Source of the DNA: an uncultured Ruminococcus sp.
Lineage (GTDB): Bacteria > Bacillota > Clostridia > Oscillospirales > Ruminococcaceae
Direction of reading: 5' to 3'
DNA length: 28,291 nucleotides
Assembly: GCA_900539095.1 (NCBI GenBank)
Contig: UQAR01000022.1
Coordinates: 1-28,291, forward strand
The position numbers and the translations under genes were made by a program. Below the pieces are notes generated by a model, which worked only from the letters and a program-made list of their open reading frames with translations, was not told the origin of the DNA and did no database searches. Numbering within the stretch: the stretch's first letter is position 1; every line of letters starts with the position of its first letter. Positions 21,350-28,291 of this stretch are shown piece by piece.

Positions 21350-24115
21350 ATGGGATTGTTTGATAAAATATTCGGCAACTATTCTAAAAAAGAGCTTGCC
21401 AAGATAGAACCTATCAAGAATAAGGTCCTTGAATTGGAAAGCAAGTATGCCGATATGTCTGACGAAGAGCTAGGCGGACAGACTGCCATTCTTAGAGGCA
21501 AGCTGGACGAGCTTTCAACTCTTGACGACGTTCTTCCTGACGCTCTTGCGGTTTGCCGTGAGGCTGCGTTCAGAGTGCTTGGCAAAAAGCCTTATCCTGT
21601 TCAGATAATCGGTGCTATCGTTCTTCATCAGGGACGTATCGCCGAAATGAAAACAGGTGAAGGTAAAACTCTCGTTGCTTGTCTGGCAGCGTATGCTAAC
21701 TCTCTTACAGGAAAGGGCGTTCACGTTGTAACAGTAAACGACTATCTGGCTAAGTTCCAGTCTGAGGAAATGGGCAAGGTGTTCCACTTCCTGAACACTT
21801 CTATCGGCGTTGTGCTCACAGGCATGAACAAGGAGCAGAAGAGAGAGGCTTATAATGCCGATATTACATACGGTACAAATAACGAGTTCGGCTTTGATTA
21901 CCTCCGTGACAACATGGTAATATATAAAAAGGATAAGGTACAGAGAGAGCACGCTTTCGCTATCGTGGACGAGGTGGACTCTATCCTCATAGACGAGGCG
22001 AGAACTCCGCTTATCATTTCAGGTCAGGGCGACAAGTCAACAAAGCTCTATTCACTTGCTGACAGATTTGCAAAAACGCTGAAACCTGTTACCGTTGTTG
22101 AAATGGACGATAAGGCAGATAACGACCTTCTCGATGGCGACTATATCATCGACGAAAAGGCTAAGACCGCAACTCTTACAAAGAGCGGCGTTAAGAAAGC
22201 AGAAAAGGCGTTCAACGTTATAAACCTTATGGACGCTGACAATATGACCCTCGCTCACCATATCAATCAGGCTATCAAAGCAAACGGCGTTATGAAAAAG
22301 GATATCGACTACGTTGTTAAGGACGGCGAAGTCCTTATCGTAGACGAGTTCACAGGCCGTATCATGCAGGGAAGACGTTTCAATGACGGTCTGCATCAGG
22401 CTATCGAGGCAAAAGAGGGCGTTGAGATAGCAAGAGAGTCAAAGACTATCGCTACTATCACATATCAGAACTACTTCCGTCTGTATGGCAAGCTGTCAGG
22501 TATGACAGGTACTGCCATTACTGAGGAGGACGAGTTCAGAGAGATCTATAAGCTCGACGTTATCGAGATACCGACAAACAAGCCTGTTATCAGAGTTGAC
22601 CACCCTGACGTTGTTTTCAAAACAGAAAAGGGCAAGTTCAACGCTGTTATCGAGCAGGTAATAGAGTGCCATAAAAAGGGACAGCCGGTACTCGTTGGTA
22701 CTGTTTCCGTTGAGAAGTCAGAGTATCTTTCAAGATTGCTGAAAAATAAGGGCATCAAGCATGAAGTGCTTAACGCCAAGCACCATGACCGTGAGGCTAT
22801 GATAGTCGCACAGGCCGGTAAATACGGTGCAGTTACTATCGCTACCAACATGGCAGGACGTGGTACTGATATCATGCTTGGCGGTAACGCTGAGTATAAA
22901 TCACTTGCAGACCTTCAGAAAATGGGCTATTCTGAGGAAGTCGCTGTCGAGGCAGCAGGTTTCTCAAATACTCAGGACGATGAAGTTCTGGCTGCAAGAG
23001 CAGAGTATAAGAAACTCTATGCAAAGTATTCAGAAGAGGTAAAGGAGCTTGCTGAAAAGGTAAGAGAGGCGGGCGGACTTTATATAATCGGTACAGAAAG
23101 ACACGAGTCAAGACGTATCGACAACCAGCTGAGAGGACGTTCAGGACGTCAGGGCGATCCGGGCGAAAGCACATTCTTCCTCTCACTTGAAGACGACCTT
23201 ATGAGAATTTTCGGCGGCGAGAGGATAACAGCTATGATGGATACCCTCAAAGTTGACGAGAATACTCCAATACAGTCAAAAATGCTCACAGGTGTTATCG
23301 AATCTTCACAGAAGAAGATAGAGGGCAGAAACTTCAACATCAGAAAGAACGTCCTTAACTACGACGACGTTATGAACACACAGCGTGAGATAATCTATAA
23401 GCAAAGACAGCAGGTGCTTGACGGAGAAGATCTCCATGACAATATCCTCGGCATGATAAAAGAGTTCGTTGAGGATTCTGTAAATATGTATATCACCGAT
23501 GAGGACGTTCAGGATAACTGGAACTTGCAGGGCCTTAAAGAAAGACTTATGGGTATAATCACCGTTGAGGACGATTTTAATTATACTCCGCAGGAGCTTG
23601 ACGAGATAACAAAGAAGGATATCGTTGACCTCCTTGAAGACAGAGCTTTGAAGATATACGCAAAGCGTGAGGAAGACTTGGGTCAGGAACTTCTCCATGA
23701 GATAGAAAGAGTTGTCCTCCTTAAAGTAGTAGATACAAAGTGGATGGCTCATATCGACGATATGGACGAGCTGAAAAAGGGTATCGGTCTGCGTTCATAC
23801 GGTCAGAAGAACCCTGTTGTCGAGTACCGTATGGAAGGTATGGATATGTTCGACGATATGGTCGCATCTATCCGTGAGGACACTGTAAGAATGTTGTTCA
23901 CCATTCAGGTAAGAAAGAACAACGCCGCTCCAAAGAGAGAGGATGTTCTCAAACCGGGCGAGCATCATAACATGACTGTAAGAAAGGCTAAAAAGCCGGG
24001 TAGGAACGATCTGTGCCCATGCGGAAGTGGCAAGAAGTATAAGAATTGCTGCGGAGCAGGAAACGGTGCACAGGCTGATGAGAGCGAGCAGGCAGAAAGC
24101 AGTTCTGAGGAATAA
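21350..24115 (+). CDS. secA: Preprotein translocase motor SecA
   Basis: 921 aa. The ATPase that drives unfolded proteins through SecYEG. ATG at 21350 has AAAGGTGG 7 nt upstream; the frame also opens at a TTG two codons earlier. Walker A MKTGEGKT (100-107), VDEVDSILIDEARTPLIISG (Walker B region), TNMAGRGTDIMLGG and RGRSGRQGDPG in the second nucleotide domain, the helical scaffold and wing, and at the C-terminus the zinc/SecB-type motif CPCGSG (889-894) with CC at 900-901. Length is slightly above the common 840-900 because of insertions in the middle domain. Own promoter; it may read into the DUF1015 gene because the 3' terminator has only four T's. The many exported proteins in this window are its likely clients. 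Confidence 0.97.
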   Translation: MGLFDKIFGNYSKKELAKIEPIKNKVLELESKYADMSDEELGGQTAILRGKLDELSTLDDVLPDALAVCREAAFRVLGKKPYPVQIIGAIVLHQGRIAEMKTGEGKTLVACLAAYANSLTGKGVHVVTVNDYLAKFQSEEMGKVFHFLNTSIGVVLTGMNKEQKREAYNADITYGTNNEFGFDYLRDNMVIYKKDKVQREHAFAIVDEVDSILIDEARTPLIISGQGDKSTKLYSLADRFAKTLKPVTVVEMDDKADNDLLDGDYIIDEKAKTATLTKSGVKKAEKAFNVINLMDADNMTLAHHINQAIKANGVMKKDIDYVVKDGEVLIVDEFTGRIMQGRRFNDGLHQAIEAKEGVEIARESKTIATITYQNYFRLYGKLSGMTGTAITEEDEFREIYKLDVIEIPTNKPVIRVDHPDVVFKTEKGKFNAVIEQVIECHKKGQPVLVGTVSVEKSEYLSRLLKNKGIKHEVLNAKHHDREAMIVAQAGKYGAVTIATNMAGRGTDIMLGGNAEYKSLADLQKMGYSEEVAVEAAGFSNTQDDEVLAARAEYKKLYAKYSEEVKELAEKVREAGGLYIIGTERHESRRIDNQLRGRSGRQGDPGESTFFLSLEDDLMRIFGGERITAMMDTLKVDENTPIQSKMLTGVIESSQKKIEGRNFNIRKNVLNYDDVMNTQREIIYKQRQQVLDGEDLHDNILGMIKEFVEDSVNMYITDEDVQDNWNLQGLKERLMGIITVEDDFNYTPQELDEITKKDIVDLLEDRALKIYAKREEDLGQELLHEIERVVLLKVVDTKWMAHIDDMDELKKGIGLRSYGQKNPVVEYRMEGMDMFDDMVASIREDTVRMLFTIQVRKNNAAPKREDVLKPGEHHNMTVRKAKKPGRNDLCPCGSGKKYKNCCGAGNGAQADESEQAESSSEE

Positions 24116-24130
24116 TTTCAGATGATAAGA

Positions 24131-24159
24131 CAGGACGGCAGAAAACACCGTCCTGTTTT
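24131..24159 (+). terminator. Weak terminator after secA
   Basis: CAGGACGG (24131-24138) pairs perfectly with CCGTCCTG (24148-24155), but only four T's follow. Partial read-through to the DUF1015 gene is likely, since no promoter was found there. Confidence 0.65.
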
Positions 24160-24204
24160 GGGTATTTCCAAAGAGGGAAAAATATAAAACGGGAGTGTAG
24201 TGAA

Positions 24205-25467
24205 ATGTCAACAGCTTTTAAAAGTGCAGATATACTTCTGCCTAAGAACACCGATATGTCAAAGTGGGCAGTAGTTGCCTGCGACCAGTATACATCTGAG
24301 CCTGAGTATTGGGCTGACGTTGAAAAGATAACAGCCGGCTCAAAAAGTGCTTTGAACCTTATCCTGCCTGAGGTCTATCTTGAGGACGATAACGTTGATG
24401 AGAGAATAGCTGACATACATAAAAATATGAACAGCTATATCAGCGAGGGCGTTTTTGAAGAGTATAAGGACGCCATGATATACGTTGAAAGAACACAGTC
24501 AGACGGAAAGGTAAGAGCAGGCATCGTGGGTGCTATCGACCTTGAAGAGTATGACTACCGCAAAGGCTCAAAGTCTGCCGTAAGAGCGACTGAGGCAACT
24601 GTTGTGGAAAGAATACCGCCAAGAATAAAGGTAAGACGTGGTGCTCCCGTTGAGCTGCCGCATATCATGATACTCATTGATGATACTGAGAAAAGCGTTG
24701 TCGAGCCGCTGGAGGCTCACAAGGCAGAGATGAAAAAGCTCTATGACTTTGACCTTATGAAAAAGGGCGGTCATATCGCAGGATATCTCGTTGACAAGGC
24801 TATGCAGGAAAAGATAATCGCCGCACTTGAAAAGCTTGGTGATATCGACGCTTTCAATGGAAAGTATGGTCTTAACGAAACTTCACCGCTCGTTTACGCT
24901 ATGGGTGACGGCAACCATTCTCTCGCTACCGCAAAGGAATTTTACGAGGAGCAGAAGAGAGAGAACCCTGATAAGGACATGAGCAACGCTCTTTGCAGAT
25001 ATGCCCTTGTGGAGATAGTGAACCTTCATTCACCTGCACTTGAATTCGAGGCTATCCATAGAATAGTTACAGATGTTGACACAAAGGCTCTTATGAGCGA
25101 AATGACAGCGGCTCTGGAGCTTTCTGAGGAAAAGTCAGAGCAGGCAATAGTTGTCTGCGACAACGGCGAGGAAAAGACACTCTATATACATAAGCCGACT
25201 TCAAAGCTCACTGTCGGCTCATTGCAGAATTTCCTTGACAGCTATATCAAGGAAAAGGGCGGCAAGGTGGATTATATCCACGGTGCAGAGGTAATAAGAG
25301 AGCTTTCCGCAAAGGAAAATTCCATAGGCTTTATGCTCCCTGATATGGGCAAGGAAGAGCTTTTCCCAACTGTTATCGTTGACGGTGCACTGCCGAGAAA
25401 AACATTCTCTATGGGTCACGCCGAGGATAAGAGATTTTACGTTGAGGCAAGGAAAATATTGAAATAG
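24205..25467 (+). CDS. DUF1015 domain-containing protein
   Basis: 420 aa, normal for the family. Signatures: PKNTDMSKWAVVACDQYTSEPEYW at the N-terminus, the YAMGDGNHSLATAK block (GDGNH at 234-238), and PTVIVDGALPRKTFSMGHAEDKRFYVEARKI at the end. In the ParB/sulfiredoxin-like superfamily, to which I think DUF1015 belongs, a DGHHR motif sits where this protein has DGNHS, and some members are serine kinases. That link is from memory and not shown here. Cytoplasmic. GGGAG ribosome binding site. The stop is 39 nt before the epimerase start, so DUF1015, epimerase and PHP genes probably share an mRNA. Confidence 0.88.
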   Translation: MSTAFKSADILLPKNTDMSKWAVVACDQYTSEPEYWADVEKITAGSKSALNLILPEVYLEDDNVDERIADIHKNMNSYISEGVFEEYKDAMIYVERTQSDGKVRAGIVGAIDLEEYDYRKGSKSAVRATEATVVERIPPRIKVRRGAPVELPHIMILIDDTEKSVVEPLEAHKAEMKKLYDFDLMKKGGHIAGYLVDKAMQEKIIAALEKLGDIDAFNGKYGLNETSPLVYAMGDGNHSLATAKEFYEEQKRENPDKDMSNALCRYALVEIVNLHSPALEFEAIHRIVTDVDTKALMSEMTAALELSEEKSEQAIVVCDNGEEKTLYIHKPTSKLTVGSLQNFLDSYIKEKGGKVDYIHGAEVIRELSAKENSIGFMLPDMGKEELFPTVIVDGALPRKTFSMGHAEDKRFYVEARKILK

Positions 25468-25506
25468 AAATATCGTAGACAATATAATTTAAAAGGAGTT
25501 TTTACG

Positions 25507-26676
25507 ATGATAATTGAAGAAGTCAAAAAGGAACTTACAGGACATATCATTCCGTTCTGGAACAAGCTGAGAGATGACGAAAACGGCGGATTTTACGGCT
25601 TTATGAGCTATGACCTCAAGCTTGATAAGCAGGCTGATAAGGGCGTTATCCTCCATTCAAGAATACTTTGGTTCTACTCAAAGGCTTATATCACACTTGG
25701 CGATAAGGCATTGCTCGATAACGCACGCCACGCCTATGAGTTTATCAAAAACCATTGTATCGACTATGAGTACGGCGGAGTTTATTGGATGATGAACTAT
25801 AAGGGTGAGCCTGCCGATACAATGAAACATACATATAACGTTGCGTTCGCTATCTATGCACTGTCTTGCTACTATAACGCAAGCGGCGATAAAGAGGCTC
25901 TTGAGCTTGCCTATAAGCTTTTCCACGACATCGAGAACAACACTCTCGACGAGTATGGCTATAGAGAGGCTTTTGACAGACAGTGGAATCTGGTGCCAAA
26001 TGACGCACTTTCAGAAAACGGCTTGCAGGCTGATAAGACCATGAACGCTATCCTCCACCTTATCGAGGCTTATACCGAGCTTTATAAGGCAGACCATAAC
26101 GAGGAAGTTGCCGAAAGACTTAAATTCCAGCTTGGTCAGATGAAAGATATCGTCTATACTCCTGAAACTAACGCACTGAAAGTTTTCTTTGATACAAAGT
26201 TTGACCTTGTGGGAGATATCCATTCATTCGGTCACGATATCGAGGCAACATGGCTCATGGACCTTGCCTGCGATACTCTTGGCGACGAGGAGCTTAAAAA
26301 GCAGTTTGCCGAAATGGATCTTAAAATTTCTCATAACATTCAGAACATCGCACTTGATAACGGTGCACTGAACAACGAGCGTGAGAACGATAAGATAGAT
26401 AAGAAACGTGTATGGTGGGTAGAGGCAGAGTCTGTTGTTGGCTTTATCAACGCTTATCAGCACAGCGGCGAAAAGAAGTTCCTTGAAAGTGCAAGAAGTG
26501 TGTGGGAGTATATCAAGGCTGAGATGATTGACAAGAGAGAAGGCTCAGAGTGGTATGCCGAGGTGTCCTATGACCATAAGCCGCACGACTGGAAAGAGAT
26601 AGTCGGCCCATGGAAGTGCCCATATCATAACGGCAGAATGTGCATGGAGGTCATCAACAGAGGCGTGGATTTCTGA
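25507..26676 (+). CDS. ce: Cellobiose 2-epimerase (AGE family)
   Basis: 389 aa, the same length as the Ruminococcus albus enzyme I recall and similar along its whole length (start IIPFWNKLRDDENGGFYG, then KADKGVILHSRILWFYS, EYGGVYWMM, GHDIEATWLMD, PYHNGRMCMEV). It reversibly turns cellobiose and other beta-1,4-linked disaccharides into the 2-epimer (glucosylmannose). The (alpha/alpha)6-barrel residues fall at the recalled numbers: H184, H243, E246, H374. AAAGGAGTT site before ATG. In R. albus the enzyme feeds mannan use; here no mannanase or phosphorylase is near. The stop codon overlaps the start of the PHP gene (TGATG), so the two are translationally coupled. Cytoplasmic, no signal peptide. 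Confidence 0.93.
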   Translation: MIIEEVKKELTGHIIPFWNKLRDDENGGFYGFMSYDLKLDKQADKGVILHSRILWFYSKAYITLGDKALLDNARHAYEFIKNHCIDYEYGGVYWMMNYKGEPADTMKHTYNVAFAIYALSCYYNASGDKEALELAYKLFHDIENNTLDEYGYREAFDRQWNLVPNDALSENGLQADKTMNAILHLIEAYTELYKADHNEEVAERLKFQLGQMKDIVYTPETNALKVFFDTKFDLVGDIHSFGHDIEATWLMDLACDTLGDEELKKQFAEMDLKISHNIQNIALDNGALNNERENDKIDKKRVWWVEAESVVGFINAYQHSGEKKFLESARSVWEYIKAEMIDKREGSEWYAEVSYDHKPHDWKEIVGPWKCPYHNGRMCMEVINRGVDF

Positions 26677-27374
26677 TGTTCAGGTATGAAACACACCTGC
26701 ATACCGCCGAGGGCAGCGGCTGTGCCTCTGCAAGCGGAGCAGAGCAGGCAAGACGTTATAAAGCCCTAGGCTATGACGGGATCATCGTCACCGACCACTT
26801 TTTTAACGGAAACTGTGCCGTCACCAACTTTGACAGTTGGGAGGACAGAGTGAACAAGTTCTGCAAAGGCTATGAAAACGCCAAGGCTGTGGGTGACGAG
26901 ATAGGTCTGAAAGTGTTTTTCGGACTGGAGTATTCCTACTTCGGTGCAGACCTGCTCACTTACGGTATAGACAAGGATTTTCTTCTTGCCAACGATAACC
27001 TCAGTGATATAAGCTTTTATCAGTTTGCCGACAGAGTGCATAAAGCAGGGGGAGTGCTTGTTCACGCCCACCCGTTCAGAGAGGCAGATTGGTATATCCA
27101 TGAAATAAAGCTGCTGCCAAAATGGATAGACGGCGTTGAGGTCTATAACAGCGGCAACGGCAAAGAAGTTTTCAATGAGCGTGCAAAGTGGTATGCCGAA
27201 CAGTTCGGCTTTAAGCAAACAGGCGGTACGGACAATCACCACCTGTGGGTGGAGGACAGCCGTATCAGCGGCGTTGCAACTGACGAGCCGATCAATTCCA
27301 TAGAAGATTACATAGAATTTCTCCGTGACGGAAAGCTTACCCCGATAATTCCGGAAAAGCCGGCTGAAACATAA
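26676..27374 (+). CDS. PHP-domain phosphoesterase family protein
   Basis: 232 aa from the ATG at 26676 that overlaps the epimerase stop; GAGGCG lies upstream inside that gene. Metal-binding PHP motifs: H7-L-H9 in THLHTAE, TDHFFNG, VLVHAHPFRE, and the final GTDNHH. PHP proteins are metal-dependent phosphatases or nucleases (histidinol phosphatase, YciV-like nucleoside phosphatases, the PolIII PHP domain). The single compact domain with no polymerase or tRNA part fits a small-molecule phosphoesterase. Translational coupling to the epimerase suggests a shared sugar-phosphate task, which is inference. Last gene of the unit, ended by the strong terminator at 27377-27416. Confidence 0.87.
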   Translation: MFRYETHLHTAEGSGCASASGAEQARRYKALGYDGIIVTDHFFNGNCAVTNFDSWEDRVNKFCKGYENAKAVGDEIGLKVFFGLEYSYFGADLLTYGIDKDFLLANDNLSDISFYQFADRVHKAGGVLVHAHPFREADWYIHEIKLLPKWIDGVEVYNSGNGKEVFNERAKWYAEQFGFKQTGGTDNHHLWVEDSRISGVATDEPINSIEDYIEFLRDGKLTPIIPEKPAET

Positions 27375-27376
27375 AT

Positions 27377-27416
27377 AAAAACTTCAATGACGTTTTTTCG
27401 CCATTGAAGTTTTTTT
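27377..27416. terminator. Bidirectional terminator between convergent genes
   Basis: AAAAACTTCAATG (27377-27389) pairs with CATTGAAGTTTTT (27402-27414), with T's to 27416 and A's on the other side. It ends both the PHP gene mRNA and the minus-strand gene whose stop is at 27418. Confidence 0.92.
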
Positions 27417-27417
27417 A

Positions 27418-28005
27418 CTATGAAATTTTGCTTTCATTTACCGAAACATCGTCGGAATAAGATTCCGATTCAGCGGCAGAATCGTCGGGAACACGAATGT
27501 AAGTATCAACGGCGACGAATGTGTTTTCATCAACATACTTAAACGGGTGGTCAAAAGCTTCTTTATATTTTTCGTGCTGTAAATCGTTTCCGATTGTAAA
27601 TTCGACGTATACTTTATCTGTTGCTTCGTGATAGGTTTTAATAGTATATGTTCTGGTTTCAGACCACATTTTTATCGTATCCTGCTTTGCAGTCTCGTCA
27701 TAAAACGTAAACAGCTTATTGCAAAGATATTCCGAATCTCCGCTGTATTTCAGAGTGTTGTTTTCTCCTATTGTAAAATAATCTTTGCTTGTATCTCCGT
27801 TTGGATAATATTTTCCCATATTCAGCGTTGGTTCCTGATAGGTATCATCATGGGGACAGCTGTAGTTAAAGGTATTTATTCCGCTTTCATCATCTTCAGG
27901 TTCATCAGAAGAAACTATGTTCTTTAAGCCAAAATACCAAAAGCAAAATATAAAAGCGGCAGCAACGATTATCCATATTATTATGCCAACGTGTTTAGCT
28001 TTCAT
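27418..28005 (-). CDS. Membrane-anchored hypothetical protein, 195 aa
   Basis: Not recognised. A basic start (MKAKHVG) and one hydrophobic segment (about 8-26) act as a signal-anchor, with the remaining about 165 residues outside. These are acidic and polar, rich in Asp/Glu/Tyr/Thr, with two cysteines (C50 region and C94 region) that could form a disulfide. The tail is Ser/Asp/Glu-rich. The codons are visibly more A/T-ended than in the neighbouring genes (AAA, ATT, TTT, GAA), which suggests recent arrival or relaxed selection. ATG at 28005 has a GGGGG site about 6 nt upstream. Own promoter at 28051-28079; the gene ends on the shared terminator. Function unknown. Confidence 0.8.
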   Translation of the reverse strand: MKAKHVGIIIWIIVAAAFIFCFWYFGLKNIVSSDEPEDDESGINTFNYSCPHDDTYQEPTLNMGKYYPNGDTSKDYFTIGENNTLKYSGDSEYLCNKLFTFYDETAKQDTIKMWSETRTYTIKTYHEATDKVYVEFTIGNDLQHEKYKEAFDHPFKYVDENTFVAVDTYIRVPDDSAAESESYSDDVSVNESKIS

Positions 28006-28050
28006 AGTTGTACCCCCATATAATTTTCAAATTAAATACCCTATGTTTAA

Positions 28051-28079
28051 ATTGTACATTTTGTAATCATAAATGTCAA
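28051..28079 (-). promoter_or_regulatory. Promoter of the 195-aa gene
   Basis: On the minus strand, TTGACA (28074-28079), 17-bp spacer, TACAAT (28051-28056). Confidence 0.78.
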
Positions 28080-28168
28080 TGTGCAATATGAATAACAAAA
28101 AACAAATTTTGTATATATAGTCACATTTCAACAGAACTTTGTGCGTTTATCTAATTTTATTATTCCTA

Positions 28169-28197
28169 TTGACAAATCCACATTAATGAGCTAAAAT
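28169..28197 (+). promoter_or_regulatory. Promoter of a truncated rightward gene
   Basis: TTGACA (28169-28174), 17-bp spacer, TAAAAT (28192-28197). It drives the gene that starts at 28241. Confidence 0.78.
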
Positions 28198-28240
28198 ATA
28201 AATGTTATTATTTTATAAAAACGAGAAAGGAAAACATATT

Positions 28241-28247
28241 ATGAAAA
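28241..28247 (+). CDS. Start of a truncated gene (first two codons only)
   Basis: An ATG at 28241 follows AAAGGAA (28226-28232) and a good promoter. Only ATG-AAA-A is natural sequence, because adapter bases begin at 28248. Nothing can be said about the product. Confidence 0.6.
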
Positions 28248-28291
28248 CTGTCTCTTATACACATCTCCGAGCCCACGAGACTAAGGCGAAT
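28248..28291 (+). other. Illumina Nextera adapter and index, not biological
   Basis: 28248-28266 equals the 19-base Tn5 mosaic end (CTGTCTCTTATACACATCT). 28267-28281 equals the read 2 side adapter (CCGAGCCCACGAGAC). 28282-28289 equals i7 index TAAGGCGA (N701), and the last AT fits the start of P7. All 44 bases match the known construct in order. This is untrimmed adapter from a short insert at the contig end. Confidence 0.97.

Noticed and set aside
25459..25488. TTGAAA-18-TATAAT promoter before the epimerase gene
   Set aside because: The predicted start would fall inside the AAAAGGAG ribosome binding site, so the mRNA would lack it; read-through from DUF1015 is simpler.
28241..28291. 17-codon open frame at the right edge as a real peptide
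   Set aside because: All but the first seven bases are adapter sequence.
1..28291. CRISPR array, prophage, insertion sequence or toxin-antitoxin locus
   Set aside because: No regularly spaced direct repeats, transposase, integrase or phage structural genes were found; the RHH-like gene lacks a toxin partner.

Overview
The window reads as a contig from a low-to-mid GC Firmicute of the Ruminococcus type (Oscillospiraceae). The best species hint is the gene at 25507-26676. It has the same length (389 aa) and the same catalytic residue numbers (H184, H243, E246, H374) as I recall for Ruminococcus albus cellobiose 2-epimerase. Consensus sigma-A promoters (TTGACA-17-TATAAT type), AGGAGG-type ribosome binding sites and many U-tailed terminators fit a Gram-positive host. 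The left edge cuts through the 3' end of a 5S rRNA. The right edge runs into 44 bases that match an Illumina Nextera adapter plus index, so the natural DNA ends at about 28247.

Layout. 1-567: 5S end and four tRNAs (Lys-CTT, Glu-CTC, a CAT tRNA that is probably Ile2, Trp-CCA), closed by a terminator. 591-1459: two unknown genes that converge and overlap by 79 bp. 1598-3979: a DXS-like thiamine-diphosphate enzyme and a flavodoxin-fold oxidoreductase in one operon, behind a promoter with the 19-bp spacer and dyad of a MerR-family target. 4085-4771: a DUF2461 protein. 4888-5139: a strong promoter and a terminator bracket about 215 nt that look like a small RNA. 5167-6096 (minus): an AEC-family transporter. 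6379-7290: a lipoprotein. 7454-9063: a CBS-domain protein and a D-Ala-D-Ala carboxypeptidase-type protein. 9146-9291: a REPIN-like repeat. 9314-9967 (minus): a HAD phosphatase. 10110-13542: a ribbon-helix-helix-like gene with a dyad at its transcription start, followed by clpB.

13800-16142: a large membrane-anchored protein with calcium-type repeats, a VWA domain and a possible degenerate papain-like tail. 16267-16794 (minus): a nitroreductase-fold protein, divergent from prfC (16971-18566). 18765-20333: a secreted, internally duplicated protein with an NPSTG-type sorting tail. 20454-21173: a CwlD-like amidase. 21350-24115: secA. 24205-27374: a DUF1015 protein, cellobiose 2-epimerase and a PHP-family protein, tightly packed. 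27418-28005 (minus): an AT-richer membrane-anchored unknown. At 28169-28247 the promoter, ribosome binding site and first codons of one more gene are cut off by the adapter.

Most of the window is core housekeeping (translation, protein folding and export, cell wall) mixed with surface proteins. I see no phage, insertion sequence, CRISPR array or defence island. The least explained parts are the MerR-type DXS-like/flavoprotein operon, the candidate small RNA, the RHH-clpB unit with its operator-like dyad, the VWA protein, and the epimerase-PHP unit that lies outside any visible polysaccharide locus.
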